In this document: piece after piece, positions 55,494 to 64,000 of the stretch
How positions within the stretch are numbered: position 1 is the first letter of the stretch
Layout of the letters: each line of letters starts with the position of its first letter
Assembly (NCBI GenBank): GCA_944548615.1
Contig: OX155960.1
Location: 34,882,499-34,946,498 of the forward strand
From: Micropterix aruncella
Taxonomy: Eukaryota > Arthropoda > Insecta > Lepidoptera > Micropterigidae
Reading direction: 5' to 3'
Length of the DNA stretch: 64,000 nucleotides
Notes under the pieces: generated by a model
The model's input: the letters and a program-made list of their open reading frames with translations, nothing else
Database searches by the model: none
What the model was told of the DNA's origin: nothing
Made by a program: the position numbers and the translations under genes

Positions 55494-55509
55494 TTTATTA
55501 AAAGACCAA

Positions 55510-56066
55510 GCAGCGCACACTATTCGCAGATGGCTTAAGGATCGGAATTTAAGTAAGCGATCGCTGCATTGACAGTTTCTGGGACTGAATAAAGCCAAAT
55601 ATTTCTACAATTTGAAAGTGCGCCGTTGATTTGGTCAGAGTACCACATCTCTCTTTAGATAATCCGCTGATATTGTAAATACTACGCTATTGATCTACAA
55701 TTCAGAGGACAGGACATATCGCGCCAAGAAGAAAAAGAACATTAAAATATTTAAATAAAAGAAATATCGTAATAAAATATTAGCAGCCAGAGCAGTCTGC
55801 TGCCTCAGACAATGCGACAGCAGCGACAAGAATATTAAATTCCTTTAGTCAATCGGCACGAATAACTTGAAATGCGAGCGGCCTCACAAAGAATAAAGAA
55901 TTCGAGTCGCGATCGCAGAAACATAAAAGAAAAGTTTGGTTTGAATTGTAAGGAAATCAATCGTAATACGAATGAATAGAGAAGATTGTCAAATAATGAT
56001 AACGATAAATTCAAGATATAGGTGCCTAACCTTGCTTCGTCTATATAGAGTACTAGTACTCTCGCA
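55510..56066. other. no gene recognised
   Basis: A 126-residue minus-strand frame (56215-55835) overlaps the MITE to its right and shows no motif. Confidence 0.35.
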
Positions 56067-56069
56067 TAA

Positions 56070-56297
56070 AGGGGCAAACATATTATCGGACGCGTCCGTA
56101 AGCTGCGGCTTACGGACGCTACTGATAGTATGCACAGTCGTTTGGGGCGCGGCCTGCGGATCTCTATTGGATGTCTGAAGCCTCTAGGCCACGTCCGATA
56201 ATGTGCACGGCTCAATAGACTTTCATTACACAGATACCTTTAAGTCGCGTCCGTAAGCCGCGGCTAATGGACGCGTCCAATGAGAGTGTTCGCCCCT
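56070..56297. mobile_element. 228 bp Harbinger-type MITE, TAA duplication
   Basis: The left end AGGGGCAAACATATTATCGG and the complement of the right end AGGGGCGAACACTCTCATTG are followed by a shared GGACGCGTCC block and GCGGCTTACGGACG. TAA flanks both sides (56067-56069 and 56298-56300), as expected for PIF/Harbinger. A nested short palindrome CGTCCGTAAGC...GCTTACGGACG lies inside the left arm. Confidence 0.75.
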
Positions 56298-56373
56298 TAA
56301 GGGCACATTTCTAATAAATAACATCGTAACATCAGCCATTAAAATAAATAAGTTGCCATTTCAATCAATGGTT

Positions 56374-56399
56374 AAAAAACCATTGATTTTTTAAGCTTT
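56374..56399. repeat. short hairpin at the repeat edge
   Basis: AATCAATGGTT and AACCATTGATT pair exactly around AAAA, immediately left of the ~510 bp repeat. Confidence 0.85.
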
Positions 56400-57337
56400 T
56401 GCATAGCTTTTATCGCGGGCCTAGCCCAGCGCGGCGACCGAATGAAGAAATTTCTTAAGGTGATTCGTCGCGGTCCGAGGAAACTATTCTGATAATAGAT
56501 GGCGTTGTAAGCAATATTAACAGAAAAATACGATTTTTAGCTCTCTCAGTGCAGTAAAAATTACGAAATAAATTTACCGGGAACTTTACATATACACGGT
56601 TCGATGTACTTCGTATCACCGCGATAATCAACCGCATTACGAAATTAATGGGGAAAACAGACCAATTTCGGTTCAGAACCGAAATTGGTCTGTTTTCCCC
56701 ATTAATTTCGTAATGCGGTTGATTATCGCGGTGATACGAAGTACATCGAACCGTGTATATGTAAAGTTCCCGGTAAATTTATTTCGTAATTTTTACTGCA
56801 CTGAGAGAGCTAAAAATCGTATTTTTCTGTTAATATTGCTTACAACGCCATCTATTATCAGAATAGTTTCCTCGGACCGCGACGAATCACCTTAACGAAA
56901 ATTAATGATTTTAAACTGATAATTACGTCTAAACGAGTACTGCTTACGATTCGAAAAAAATATATGTTAAACAAGAACATTTTCCTAATATTCGTAGGTT
57001 TGAATATTTTAGATTTTATTTATATTACATAGTTTAATTAATTTGTGAAATTAGGTCTAACCGAACACTAAAACGACTACTACGCAAATACTATCTGGCG
57101 TATTATTATGAACCCTGCACCATTTTAAAGATAATTTAATTATCTATCTTTTTATCTACGATTTTTTTCGAATAGTCAAAGAATAAAAGAATAATATTCG
57201 GTTTTGTTGCTTTATTGAATAACATTCGTGCGCGGCGCTCTATCGGAATTATTCCGAATCATTTGATTATGCAGCTCCATATGATTCGGAATAATTTCAA
57301 CGTTTACCGATAGAGCGCAGTTATCTGATATCAGAAA
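56390..57337 (+). repeat. ~510 bp flanking repeat, left copy (holds the palindrome)
   Basis: After removing 56459-56895 (palindrome plus one TTAA) this aligns along its length with 59643-60150: GCATAGCTTTTATCGCGGGC, AATTTCTTAACGAAAATTAA, ACGTCTAAACGAGTACTGCT, CTATCTGGCGTATTATTATG, CACCATTTTAAAGATAATTT and GATAGAGCGCAGTTATCTGA. It ends in a hairpin (GCGCTCTATCGG...ATTATTCCGAATCAT and its partner, 57235-57318) followed by CTGATATCAG. It precedes the OTU-domain gene in the same orientation as the right copy follows it. Confidence 0.8.
56459..56891. mobile_element. perfect 433 bp palindrome inserted at TTAA
   Basis: Bases p and 113350-p are complementary across the segment: arms of 216 bp around a single central A at 56675, with no mismatch found by eye. 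The outer ends are GGTGATTCGTCGCGGTCC and its complement. TTAA lies on both sides (56455-56458 and 56892-56895), while the paralogous repeat has a single TTAA in the same context (59710-59713, AATTTCTTAACGAAAATT). This is therefore an insertion with TTAA duplication, as made by piggyBac-type transposition. The two identical 60-residue frames on opposite strands are a consequence of the symmetry. Confidence 0.85.
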
Positions 57338-57504
57338 TAAATTGAATTAGTACAGTATGACCGCGGCCACTGTTACGGTAGGATTCTGACATTGTGTTCC
57401 GAAAGAAGACGAAATAAATTACGTTATTAAAAAAACAAAATGGCCAGGAAATCAAAATTTTTACAACATAAACGCCGTATACTGGAGAAAAATAGATTAT
57501 TAAG

Positions 57505-58746
57505 GTAAGTAACGTGTATTATTACGTGTATATTATTACCATTTCTCTACTCTGACGTTCCTTGCCTGACGTCACATTGGGGTGACTAGACGAATAGGCT
57601 TCGTGCAACAAGTTAACTAATTAACAGTTATAAAATAAAATACGTCATTTATTTCATAAACTGACGTGATTACTGATAGATCAAACTTGAATATTGATTT
57701 TGAAAATCGATTTAGGGTCGATTTCAATATGAAACCTGGGGGTAAAAGTACCTACACATAAGCATAAGTTGAACCGTCGATTTACTAAATTCATTCATAA
57801 AGCGACAAAATTTCATTCGTGATTTTCGTAGTATGACGTAAATTATACTTTGGTTGGAGGGGGTTGTACCTATTTGTGGCAATAAGATCATTTTGTGGTT
57901 TTTAGCCAAAAATCTAGTAAATCATAATAATTCTACTTATAACATAGGTAGTTAGGCGCATATCTGACTCACTGACTGACTCTAACGCTGTGGGTAGACA
58001 GTCTTTTTTTTAAATTTGTCAGTTTTTAAACCTTCTTTTCTAATTTCTACTACTTCTAATTTCGAACTTGGAATGCTATTTCGATTTTCGAACTTGAAAT
58101 TGTACTTCGAATTTTGAACTTGACATTCTACTTCGAATTTCGAACTTGATATTCTTCTTCGAATTTCGAACTTGAAATTCTACGTCGAATTTTGAACTTG
58201 ACATTTTACTTCGAATTTCGAACTTGATATTTTGCTTCGAATTTCGAACTTGACATTCTACTTTGAATTTCGATCTTGAAATTCTACGTCGAATTTCGAA
58301 CTTGACATTTTACTTCGAATTTCGAACTTGATATTTTACTTCGAATTTCGAACTTGAAATTCTACGTCGAATTTCGAACTTGACATTTTATTTCGAATTT
58401 CGAACTTGATATTTTATTTCGAATTTCGAACTTGCAATTCTACGTCGAATTTCGAACTTGACATTTTACTTCGAATTTCGAACTTGACATTCTACTTCAA
58501 ATTTCGAACTTGCAATTCTACGTCGAATTTCGAACTTGACATTTTACTTCGAATTTCGAACTTGACATTCTACTTCAAATTTCGAACTTAATATTCATTC
58601 TACTTCAAATTTCGAACTTGACATTTTGACATTTGAAATTCGGAATTTCGATTAAATTTCGATAATATTGGAATTCGAATTAAAATTTCGAAATTTTGTA
58701 TTGTGCTTTGAATTTCGAACTTGACATTCTACTTCTTTTTTCACAG
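57505..58746 (+). other. intron of the OTU-domain gene
   Basis: It runs from GTAAGTAACG to CTTCTTTTTTCACAG, 1242 bp, and joins both exons in phase (AG + G gives Arg). The first half is plain AT-rich DNA; the second half is a satellite array that runs up to the acceptor. Confidence 0.55.
58055..58736. repeat. 26 bp satellite with 78 bp higher-order pattern
   Basis: About 22 units of the form ACTTGACATTCTACTTCGAA + TTTCGA. Three variants of the middle part (AAATTCTACGTCG, ACATTTTACTTCG, ATATTTTACTTCG) alternate in that order over most of the array, so the higher-order repeat is 3 x 26 bp. The last unit (TTCGAACTTGACATTCTACT) merges directly with the polypyrimidine tract of the splice acceptor. 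Confidence 0.9.
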
Positions 58747-59642
58747 GAAAAGACAAAAATTGGACACTAATGAAGAGAATGTCGTGCAATGTAGAGCTGT
58801 TGAAAATATAGAAAATGTAACGCTACAAGAAAATCAATTTCACAGCCAACAACTTCAAATTTATGAACAGCGTAATGAATGCATTACTCCCGAAGTTATT
58901 CTATACTGGAACACAGGAATTCCTGGCGATGGTAATGGTCTATTCCACTCGCTGATAAGTGTTTTGCAACTTCAAATTGAGACTTGTGACTTGAGAAATC
59001 AGTTACGCGATTCACCCTATTTAAACTCCTGCCACAATCCGCAAGAAGCATATACCATTTTATCAAGCACTAATGATTACGGAGATTTGGATTGTTTGTA
59101 CTTAATTTCAAAAATGTGCAATCAAAATGTTTGTGTACATTATTGTTTTTACAACATAACTACTTACAACGAATCAAAACACTATCTTTTGTCATTTTAA
59201 AGCGAATGATACACAAAACTGGATTCATCTTCATCTTCGTGAACAACATTTCACACCTTTTTATGAAGTATCAGATTTATTGGAGACAATACAAGACGCT
59301 ACCCAAAATGAAACTTCAATTCAACTATTGCGTGACAATTATAATGAAGATCCTACCGAAGATAACCATAACAGTCATGAAAATGAAATTGAGATTGATA
59401 GAGACAATCGAATTGGTGAAAAAATTATGGATTTTATTGTTGATGGTACTATTCCAGTTTACACAAATTATCATAAACACAGTACAAGTCATATTGATTT
59501 TTATAAAGACTTTAAGAGTAATTCATTTGGTCATTCTTGTATTATTTGCGACAGAACATGGTGGAAAATAGACTTGAAAATGTCGACCAGTAAACATGAA
59601 AGTATTTTGAAAACAATACTGCAGGTAATCTTAATTATATAG

Positions 59643-60150
59643 TTTTTAAGCTATAGCATAGCTTTTATCGCGGGCCTAGGCCAGCGCGGCGACCGAATGG
59701 GGAAATTTCTTAACGAAAATTAATGATTTTAAACTGATAATTACGTCTAAACGAGTACTGCTTAAGATTCGAAAAAAAAATATGTTAAGCAAGAACATTT
59801 TCCTAATATTCTTAGCTTTGAATATTTTAGATTTTGTTTATCTTACATAGTGTAATAAATTTGTGAAATTAGGTCAAACCAAACACAAAAATGACTATTA
59901 CGCAAATACTATCTGGCGTATTATTATGAAACCTGCACCATTTTAAAGATAATTTAATTATCTATCTTTTTATGTACGATTTTTTTCGAATAATCCGTTT
60001 TTTTTGCTTTATTGAATAAAAATTCGTGCGCGGCGCTCTATCGGAAAATGTTTAAATTATTCCGAATCATTTGCTTCCGCAGCCGCAAATGATTCGGAAT
60101 AATTTCAACGTTTTCCGATAGAGCGCAGTTATCTGATATCAGAAAAAATA
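59643..60150 (+). repeat. ~510 bp flanking repeat, right copy (empty site)
   Basis: It is the direct-repeat partner of 56390-57337 and lacks the palindrome. It begins TTTTTAAGCTATAGCATAGC and ends GCGCAGTTATCTGATATCAG after the same hairpin. It starts about 20 bp after the last recognisable coding base of the OTU gene. About 40 bp further on TGCTATGCAATAGCTTTACC resembles the starting word GCATAGCTTTTATCGCGGGC. Confidence 0.8.
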
Positions 60151-60410
60151 AAATAAATAAATAATTATAATTGCATAAGTTGTTAAAAATGCTATGCAAT
60201 AGCTTTACCGTGGCAGTCCCCGAGTGCCACACCTATTTTTTTATATACATATATACATATATAAAATTATCCAATGCAAATAATAGATTTTGGAAAAAAT
60301 AAAGGTATAAATAATAAAAAAATTCACAGTAATTTTTTTGCGAAGCAGATGAAAATTACATTTGTGTGAATTTTACCACCCCACTAGATTATATATCTGT
60401 TCTAGGGTGA

Positions 60411-60492
60411 TAGTATTAAGTAAGTAAGTAAGTACGTAAGTAAGTAAGTAAGTAAGTAAATAAGTAAGTAAGTTGGTAAGTAAGTAAGTATT
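60411..60492. repeat. (TAAG)n microsatellite
   Basis: About 20 TAAG/AAGT units with a few substitutions. Confidence 0.9.
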
Positions 60493-61590
60493 GAATTTCA
60501 AAAACCTGATCTGGGTATAGAAATTACATTTCCAATACAATTACTTACAAATTAAATTGCATTCCAAATACACACAAAATAAAAAAGTGCATTAACAAAT
60601 CTAAATAATAAAACAACATACAACTTCAGAAATTCAACGAATATTTATTTTAAAAAAACCGGAGAAACACAAAAATTGAAATAATGAAAAAAACAGAAAA
60701 ATAAGTAATTTAGTAACACAAATATAAAAAAACTAGAAAAACAGAAAGCATCCAAAGATTGTTCTAGAGTGAGAAACCATATTAACTAAGGATAAGACTA
60801 ACATTAAAATACAACCTGAAAAAAATATCAATCAGAATGTAAAAATAACGATAAAAAATCAATCAAAAAATAATAATAAAAAGAAAAATAAACCAAAAAT
60901 ATTAAAATTTAAATATAAAGCTGACATTCTGATTTTTTAAACATAATGGTATTATGATAGCTGAATTTTCATATAATTTATTATTCATCTATTATTTTTT
61001 TTAAAATACGAAGCCATATTGCTGGATTTAAAAAAAAATAAATTTTCTTTGATTATTCTACATAGAATTTGCATTTCTATTTTAAAATATTATTCTCCAT
61101 GACTATCAAATCACATCAGTATATATTGATTATTTGTATCTAGGTAATATTGAATATAATATTACCGCCATGACAACTAACATGATAGTTAATTTTTTAA
61201 TAATTACATTTTTAGCATTCAATTTCGTGACGCATCAAAGTGTACTAATGCATATCTACTAGAGTAGTTGATACTATTGTATAAATAATCAAAATAAAAT
61301 TAAAACAATAAGGGTCAGAATATAAATTTAAGAATGAAGAATAAATATATAAATCACAAATGTTAGTCTCATTCGTGATTTATCAATAGATTTTGAAACT
61401 CTCACAGAAAACATAATCTATTAAATATATTAAAATTCATTAACGTCATAAAAGCATTTCTGTCATACAGCATATCGTCATATAACGTCATATAAAATTC
61501 GAAATTTAAATTCTAAGTGTCAACATATATTTTGAAATTTTCTCAACAATAAATAATAATTAAATAATAAATTTGGTGAATATAGTGTAA
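60493..61590. other. no gene; very AT-rich
   Basis: Long A- and T-rich stretches without matched repeats or motifs. Confidence 0.45.
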
Positions 61591-61965
61591 TTCGGCGGTT
61601 AAGTAACCCGACCAGGTTGCCACAAGCCTAGGAAATGGAAATATTTTCCTGAAAGTGTGGAGCTCGCCAAGACGTGTGGCCGACGTGGCGGGTATCGGGC
61701 TAAATACCTCCAATCATGATGAACGGTACAACCTTATCACATCAAGGAGACAGCTGGACTTGTCTGGATGAGGGAAAAGGACAACCGATCCGGATGGAGA
61801 GTGATTGGAGAGGCGTATGCCCAACGGTAGGGGTATTGGATTAGGGCGAATTGGATTCCTCTGTAATGTCCTTGAATACTATTTGAAACTAATAAATAAA
61901 TAATAAATAATAATAAATAAACGGTGGGCGAATGCTCGCTGATGAAGAAGAAGAAGAAGAAGAAG
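61591..61965 (+). pseudogene. RTE-like LINE 3' end with (GAA)n tail
   Basis: A GC-richer block holds a frame ending LVWMREKDNRSGWRVIGEAY and AQR-stop (about 61757-61830), like the last residues of RTE-type ORF2 (RxxDRSGWRRxxxEAY). It is followed by an (AATAAATA)n stretch and GATGAAGAAGAAGAAGAAGA at 61940-61965. Only the extreme C-terminus is present. Confidence 0.4.
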
Positions 61966-62582
61966 CATTTCTGAATTAAACATTCCTTCGTTTCTTTGCT
62001 AAATCTGTCATAATTTTGAATATTTAAGACATAGTGACTTTACCTTTTTTTTTCATTATTTCGATGGTTCATCATTTAAAAACATTAAAAGGTTGATATA
62101 TAAATGTATAATAAGTTGTAAATGTATAAATAAGTTGTATATAACTAATATTAAATATATACATAAGAAAATATTTAAATATACAAAAAAGTAAATAAAT
62201 AAATCTATGAACTAATAAACATATAAATTTACCAATAAATTAAGTAGGTTAAAAAGGTTCCTTATTATACACATACAAAATTGTAACTAATTATTTAGTA
62301 TTATATTATTAATTTGTTGTAAACATAATCAACTAAATGTATTTATTGTCAAGTATCAAGAAAGAAATATGGCGTACGTCAGATTGCGAGTCACTATTTA
62401 TTCGCAATGGCTTCTACTTTTCGTAATGAGCCACTTGATAATATATTTCTTCAGAGTCAATCTGCTGATTGTACTCTGCACTTTAGCCTCCGCCAAGGAA
62501 GAGCAGAAGGAATCATACAGACGTGGTGCTAGAAACCGTAATGCCTCTGTCCAAATCTCGTGTTCAGTCGTTGGTGGGCTTC
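61966..62582. other. no gene recognised
   Basis: AT-rich up to 62365. From there a less AT-rich part leads into the next element; the 89-residue frame at 62369-62638 crosses that boundary and has no known motif. Confidence 0.35.
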
Positions 62583-63392
62583 TCTTTTACAAGCTTTTAT
62601 TTACCTTGCAATATTTGTCAATGCCTATGTTTGTTTAGGTCAAATCTTGCAATCAGAATTAGTGAACATGTTGGTTCAGTTCCGATGATAATGCATTTTT
62701 ATGGTAAGCATGACCTGATTCTGCACCAAGCATTGGCTCCCGACGAGGGGACTCTTTAACGATCAACAGCACAGTCACGAAATTTTATATACTCATTTAA
62801 TTATGATAGCCTGTTCTAATTTTCATCAAGACATGGCTACTGCGCCCACGGTTGGCTCTCGACGAGGGGACTCCTCCACGGTCAACAGCACAGAAACGAT
62901 TTTTTGTATACGCATTTACTTATGACAGCCCATTCTAAGTTTCATCATGACATGGCTGTGAGTCCAGGGTTGGCTCCCAACGATAAGACTCCTCAATCCT
63001 AGGAAGTTGGAATTTTTTACGTTGGTTCAGTTCCGATGACAATGCATTTTTATGGTAAGCATGACCTGATTCTGCACCAAGGATTGGCTCCCGACGAGGG
63101 GACTCTTCAACGGTCAACATAACAGTCATGAAATGTTACATACGCATTCAATGATAGCCCGTTATAAGTTTCACCATGACATAGGTGCTGCGCCCAGGGT
63201 TGGCTCCCGACGAGGGGACTCCTCAACGGTCAACAGCACAGAAACGAAATTTTGTATACGCATTCAATTATGATAGCCCATTCTAAGTTTTATAATGACT
63301 TGGCTGTGAGCCTATGGTTGGCTCCCGTTGAAGGGACTCCTCAGCGGTAACGGCTCGATACAGAGCAGTTTAATAAAAGCTTGTTTTTAAAA
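62583..63392. mobile_element. array element, inverted copy X4 with different ends
   Basis: Four inverted ~116 bp units (AGCCCATTCTAAGTTTCATC, GGTTGGCTCCCGACGAGGGG, TCAACGGTCAACAGCACAG) and GTTGGTTCAGTTCCGATGA, which is itself repeated, correspond to X1-X3. The ends differ: TTTTACAAGCTTTTATTTAC on the left and AATAAAAGCTTGTTTTTAAA on the right are inverted repeats not seen in X1-X3. The same array is thus carried between another pair of termini. Confidence 0.6.
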
Positions 63393-63603
63393 ATGTGTTT
63401 TACTATTAACTTATTCATTTCGAGTGCCATGTGAGTGGTTTAGCGAGGAATTACGGTCCGTGCTCTGATTTATTACAAACACTGCTGAAGTAGATTCCTA
63501 CATACCTCTGAATATTGTATATTATTTACATATATTATCAGATTAAATTGAAAAAGACGACCAAAATATTTTATTGCACAAAATACTTCTTAATTTTAAC
63601 TTG
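63393..63603. other. no gene recognised
   Basis: A short AT-rich gap. Confidence 0.4.
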
Positions 63604-63914
63604 GGGCTCTCTAGACGATCAAGCATGCTTGACAAGCTTCGCGTCGCGGGCAGGGATGGGATCGTAAATCGCAGGAAATATGGAAATACTTTTTTGTAAT
63701 ATTTACCAAAAAGCCTAATTGTGTAGTTTATACCAGGGAGTCACGTTAATTAGACGTAATTGATTGATGAATGGCGTGACTCCCTGATATAAAACTACAA
63801 AATTGGGCATTTTTCGTAAATATGAAAAAAATGCATATTTCCTGCGGTTTACGATCCCTTCCCCCAGCCCGCGACGCGATGCTTGACAAACATGCTTGAT
63901 CGTCTAGAGAGCCC
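63604..63914. mobile_element. 311 bp fold-back MITE
   Basis: The arms GGGCTCTCTAGACGATCAAG, CATGCTTGACAAGC, GATCGTAAATCGCAGGAAAT and, deeper, CAGGGAGTCACG have partners in the right half in mirrored order. The arms are about 145 bp with small gaps, meeting near 63759. It is non-coding; no clear target duplication. Confidence 0.75.
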
Positions 63915-64000
63915 TCGTATTAGTTAATAATTCTCACCTTTGTGCGTTTTATTATATACCATAAAACATGGCATTTCATTTTCACCTCCGCGGAAGATCG
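63915..64000. other. window edge, no feature
   Basis: Only 86 bases; no signal. Confidence 0.4.

Larger units (their letters stand above)
57440..59624 (+). pseudogene. two-exon OTU-domain gene, probably mobile-element derived
   Basis: Exon 1 (57440-57504) reads MARKSKFLQHKRRILEKNRL and ends at AG/GTAAGT. Exon 2 starts at 58747 after TTTTTTCACAG and continues in phase with KRQKLDTNEENV. Residues 75-180 look like an OTU cysteine-protease fold: GIPGDGNGLFHSLIS is the D-G-N-C block with Gly (58937-58939) in place of the catalytic Cys; then GDLDCLYLISKMCNQNVCVH and, after a one-base insertion in the T run at 59195-59198, WIHLHLREQHFTPFY with the expected His (59247-59249). About 90 residues later SCIICDRTWWKIDLKM is a Cys pair motif like that in some Helitron proteins. 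Exon 2 ends at CTGCAG/GTAATC (59624), beyond which repeat sequence begins, so later exons are lost. OTU proteases remove ubiquitin; in mobile elements the domain occurs in some Helitrons. The Cys loss and frameshift mark it as dead or a pseudo-enzyme. The Helitron origin is inference; a host gene is possible. Confidence 0.5.

Noticed and set aside
56455..56895. Two identical 60-residue reading frames on opposite strands
   Set aside because: They are one sequence read from both arms of the palindrome; no protein motif and no start context.
58406..58591. Repetitive 61-residue frame (F-R-T-C-N-S-T-S-N-F-E-L)
   Set aside because: Translation of the 26 bp intronic satellite; 26 is not a multiple of 3, so the frame is accidental.
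1..64000. CRISPR arrays, tRNA, rRNA, bacterial operons
   Set aside because: No regularly spaced identical repeats with unique spacers, no cloverleaf or rRNA words noticed, and no Shine-Dalgarno/ORF organisation; the window is eukaryotic.

Overview
The window looks like eukaryotic, AT-rich, repeat-dense DNA of an insect, most probably a moth or butterfly. This is inferred from the repeat content: several families resemble repeats I associate with Lepidoptera, including an AACCGACT-ended element with an internal tandem array, Jockey- and R1/I-type LINE ends, and Penelope-like GIY-YIG ends. A short run of the insect telomere motif TTAGG and the lack of any prokaryotic gene organisation also fit. 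I see no intact host protein-coding gene, rRNA, tRNA or CRISPR array. The window reads as an intergenic or long-intron region built from layers of transposable elements (TEs).

Layout. 1-10 kb: a Harbinger-like deletion derivative (2.3 kb); a 2 kb LINE with a restriction-like endonuclease (3.4-5.4 kb) inserted into one of three copies of a ~400 bp repeat; small terminal-inverted-repeat (TIR) elements; and a retroposon carrying a nested MITE (9.3-9.8 kb). 11-20 kb: a tandem ~300 bp repeat interrupted by an element with its own internal ~116 bp array; a Jockey 3' end; a ~670 bp retroposon bounded by target-site duplications (TSDs); and Penelope-like termini. 20-33 kb: a Penelope-like fragment with a GIY-YIG nuclease between inverted ends; an old ~870 bp fold-back; a Jockey fragment; an LTR-like trace; a zinc-knuckle LINE end; one spliced-looking Myb/SANT-like exon; and an RNase H LINE end. 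35-45 kb: a TIR element, a dead Jockey RT split by a zinc-finger fragment, a piggyBac-like remnant, a second long TIR element and a hAT remnant. 45-55 kb: a MITE directly abutting another repeat, further Penelope and array-element copies, a psq-type HTH exon, a 93 bp tandem array, an R1-type endonuclease fragment and two long-TIR elements. 55-64 kb: a second TSD-bounded retroposon, a Harbinger-type MITE, a perfect 433 bp palindrome inserted at TTAA, a two-exon OTU-domain gene whose intron holds a 26 bp/78 bp higher-order satellite and which lies between ~510 bp direct repeats, an RTE-like 3' end, a fourth array-element copy and a fold-back MITE.

The coding traces are parts of decayed mobile elements and do not form a pathway. 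The most informative parts are insertions whose boundaries can be proved inside this window, because an uninterrupted paralogous copy (empty site) or a TSD is present: the palindrome at 56459-56891, the LINE at 3405-5425, the MITE at 9429-9699 and the retroposons at 15624-16293 and 54773-55493. The OTU-domain gene is the best candidate for something poorly described. All alignments were made by eye, so divergence values are not given.
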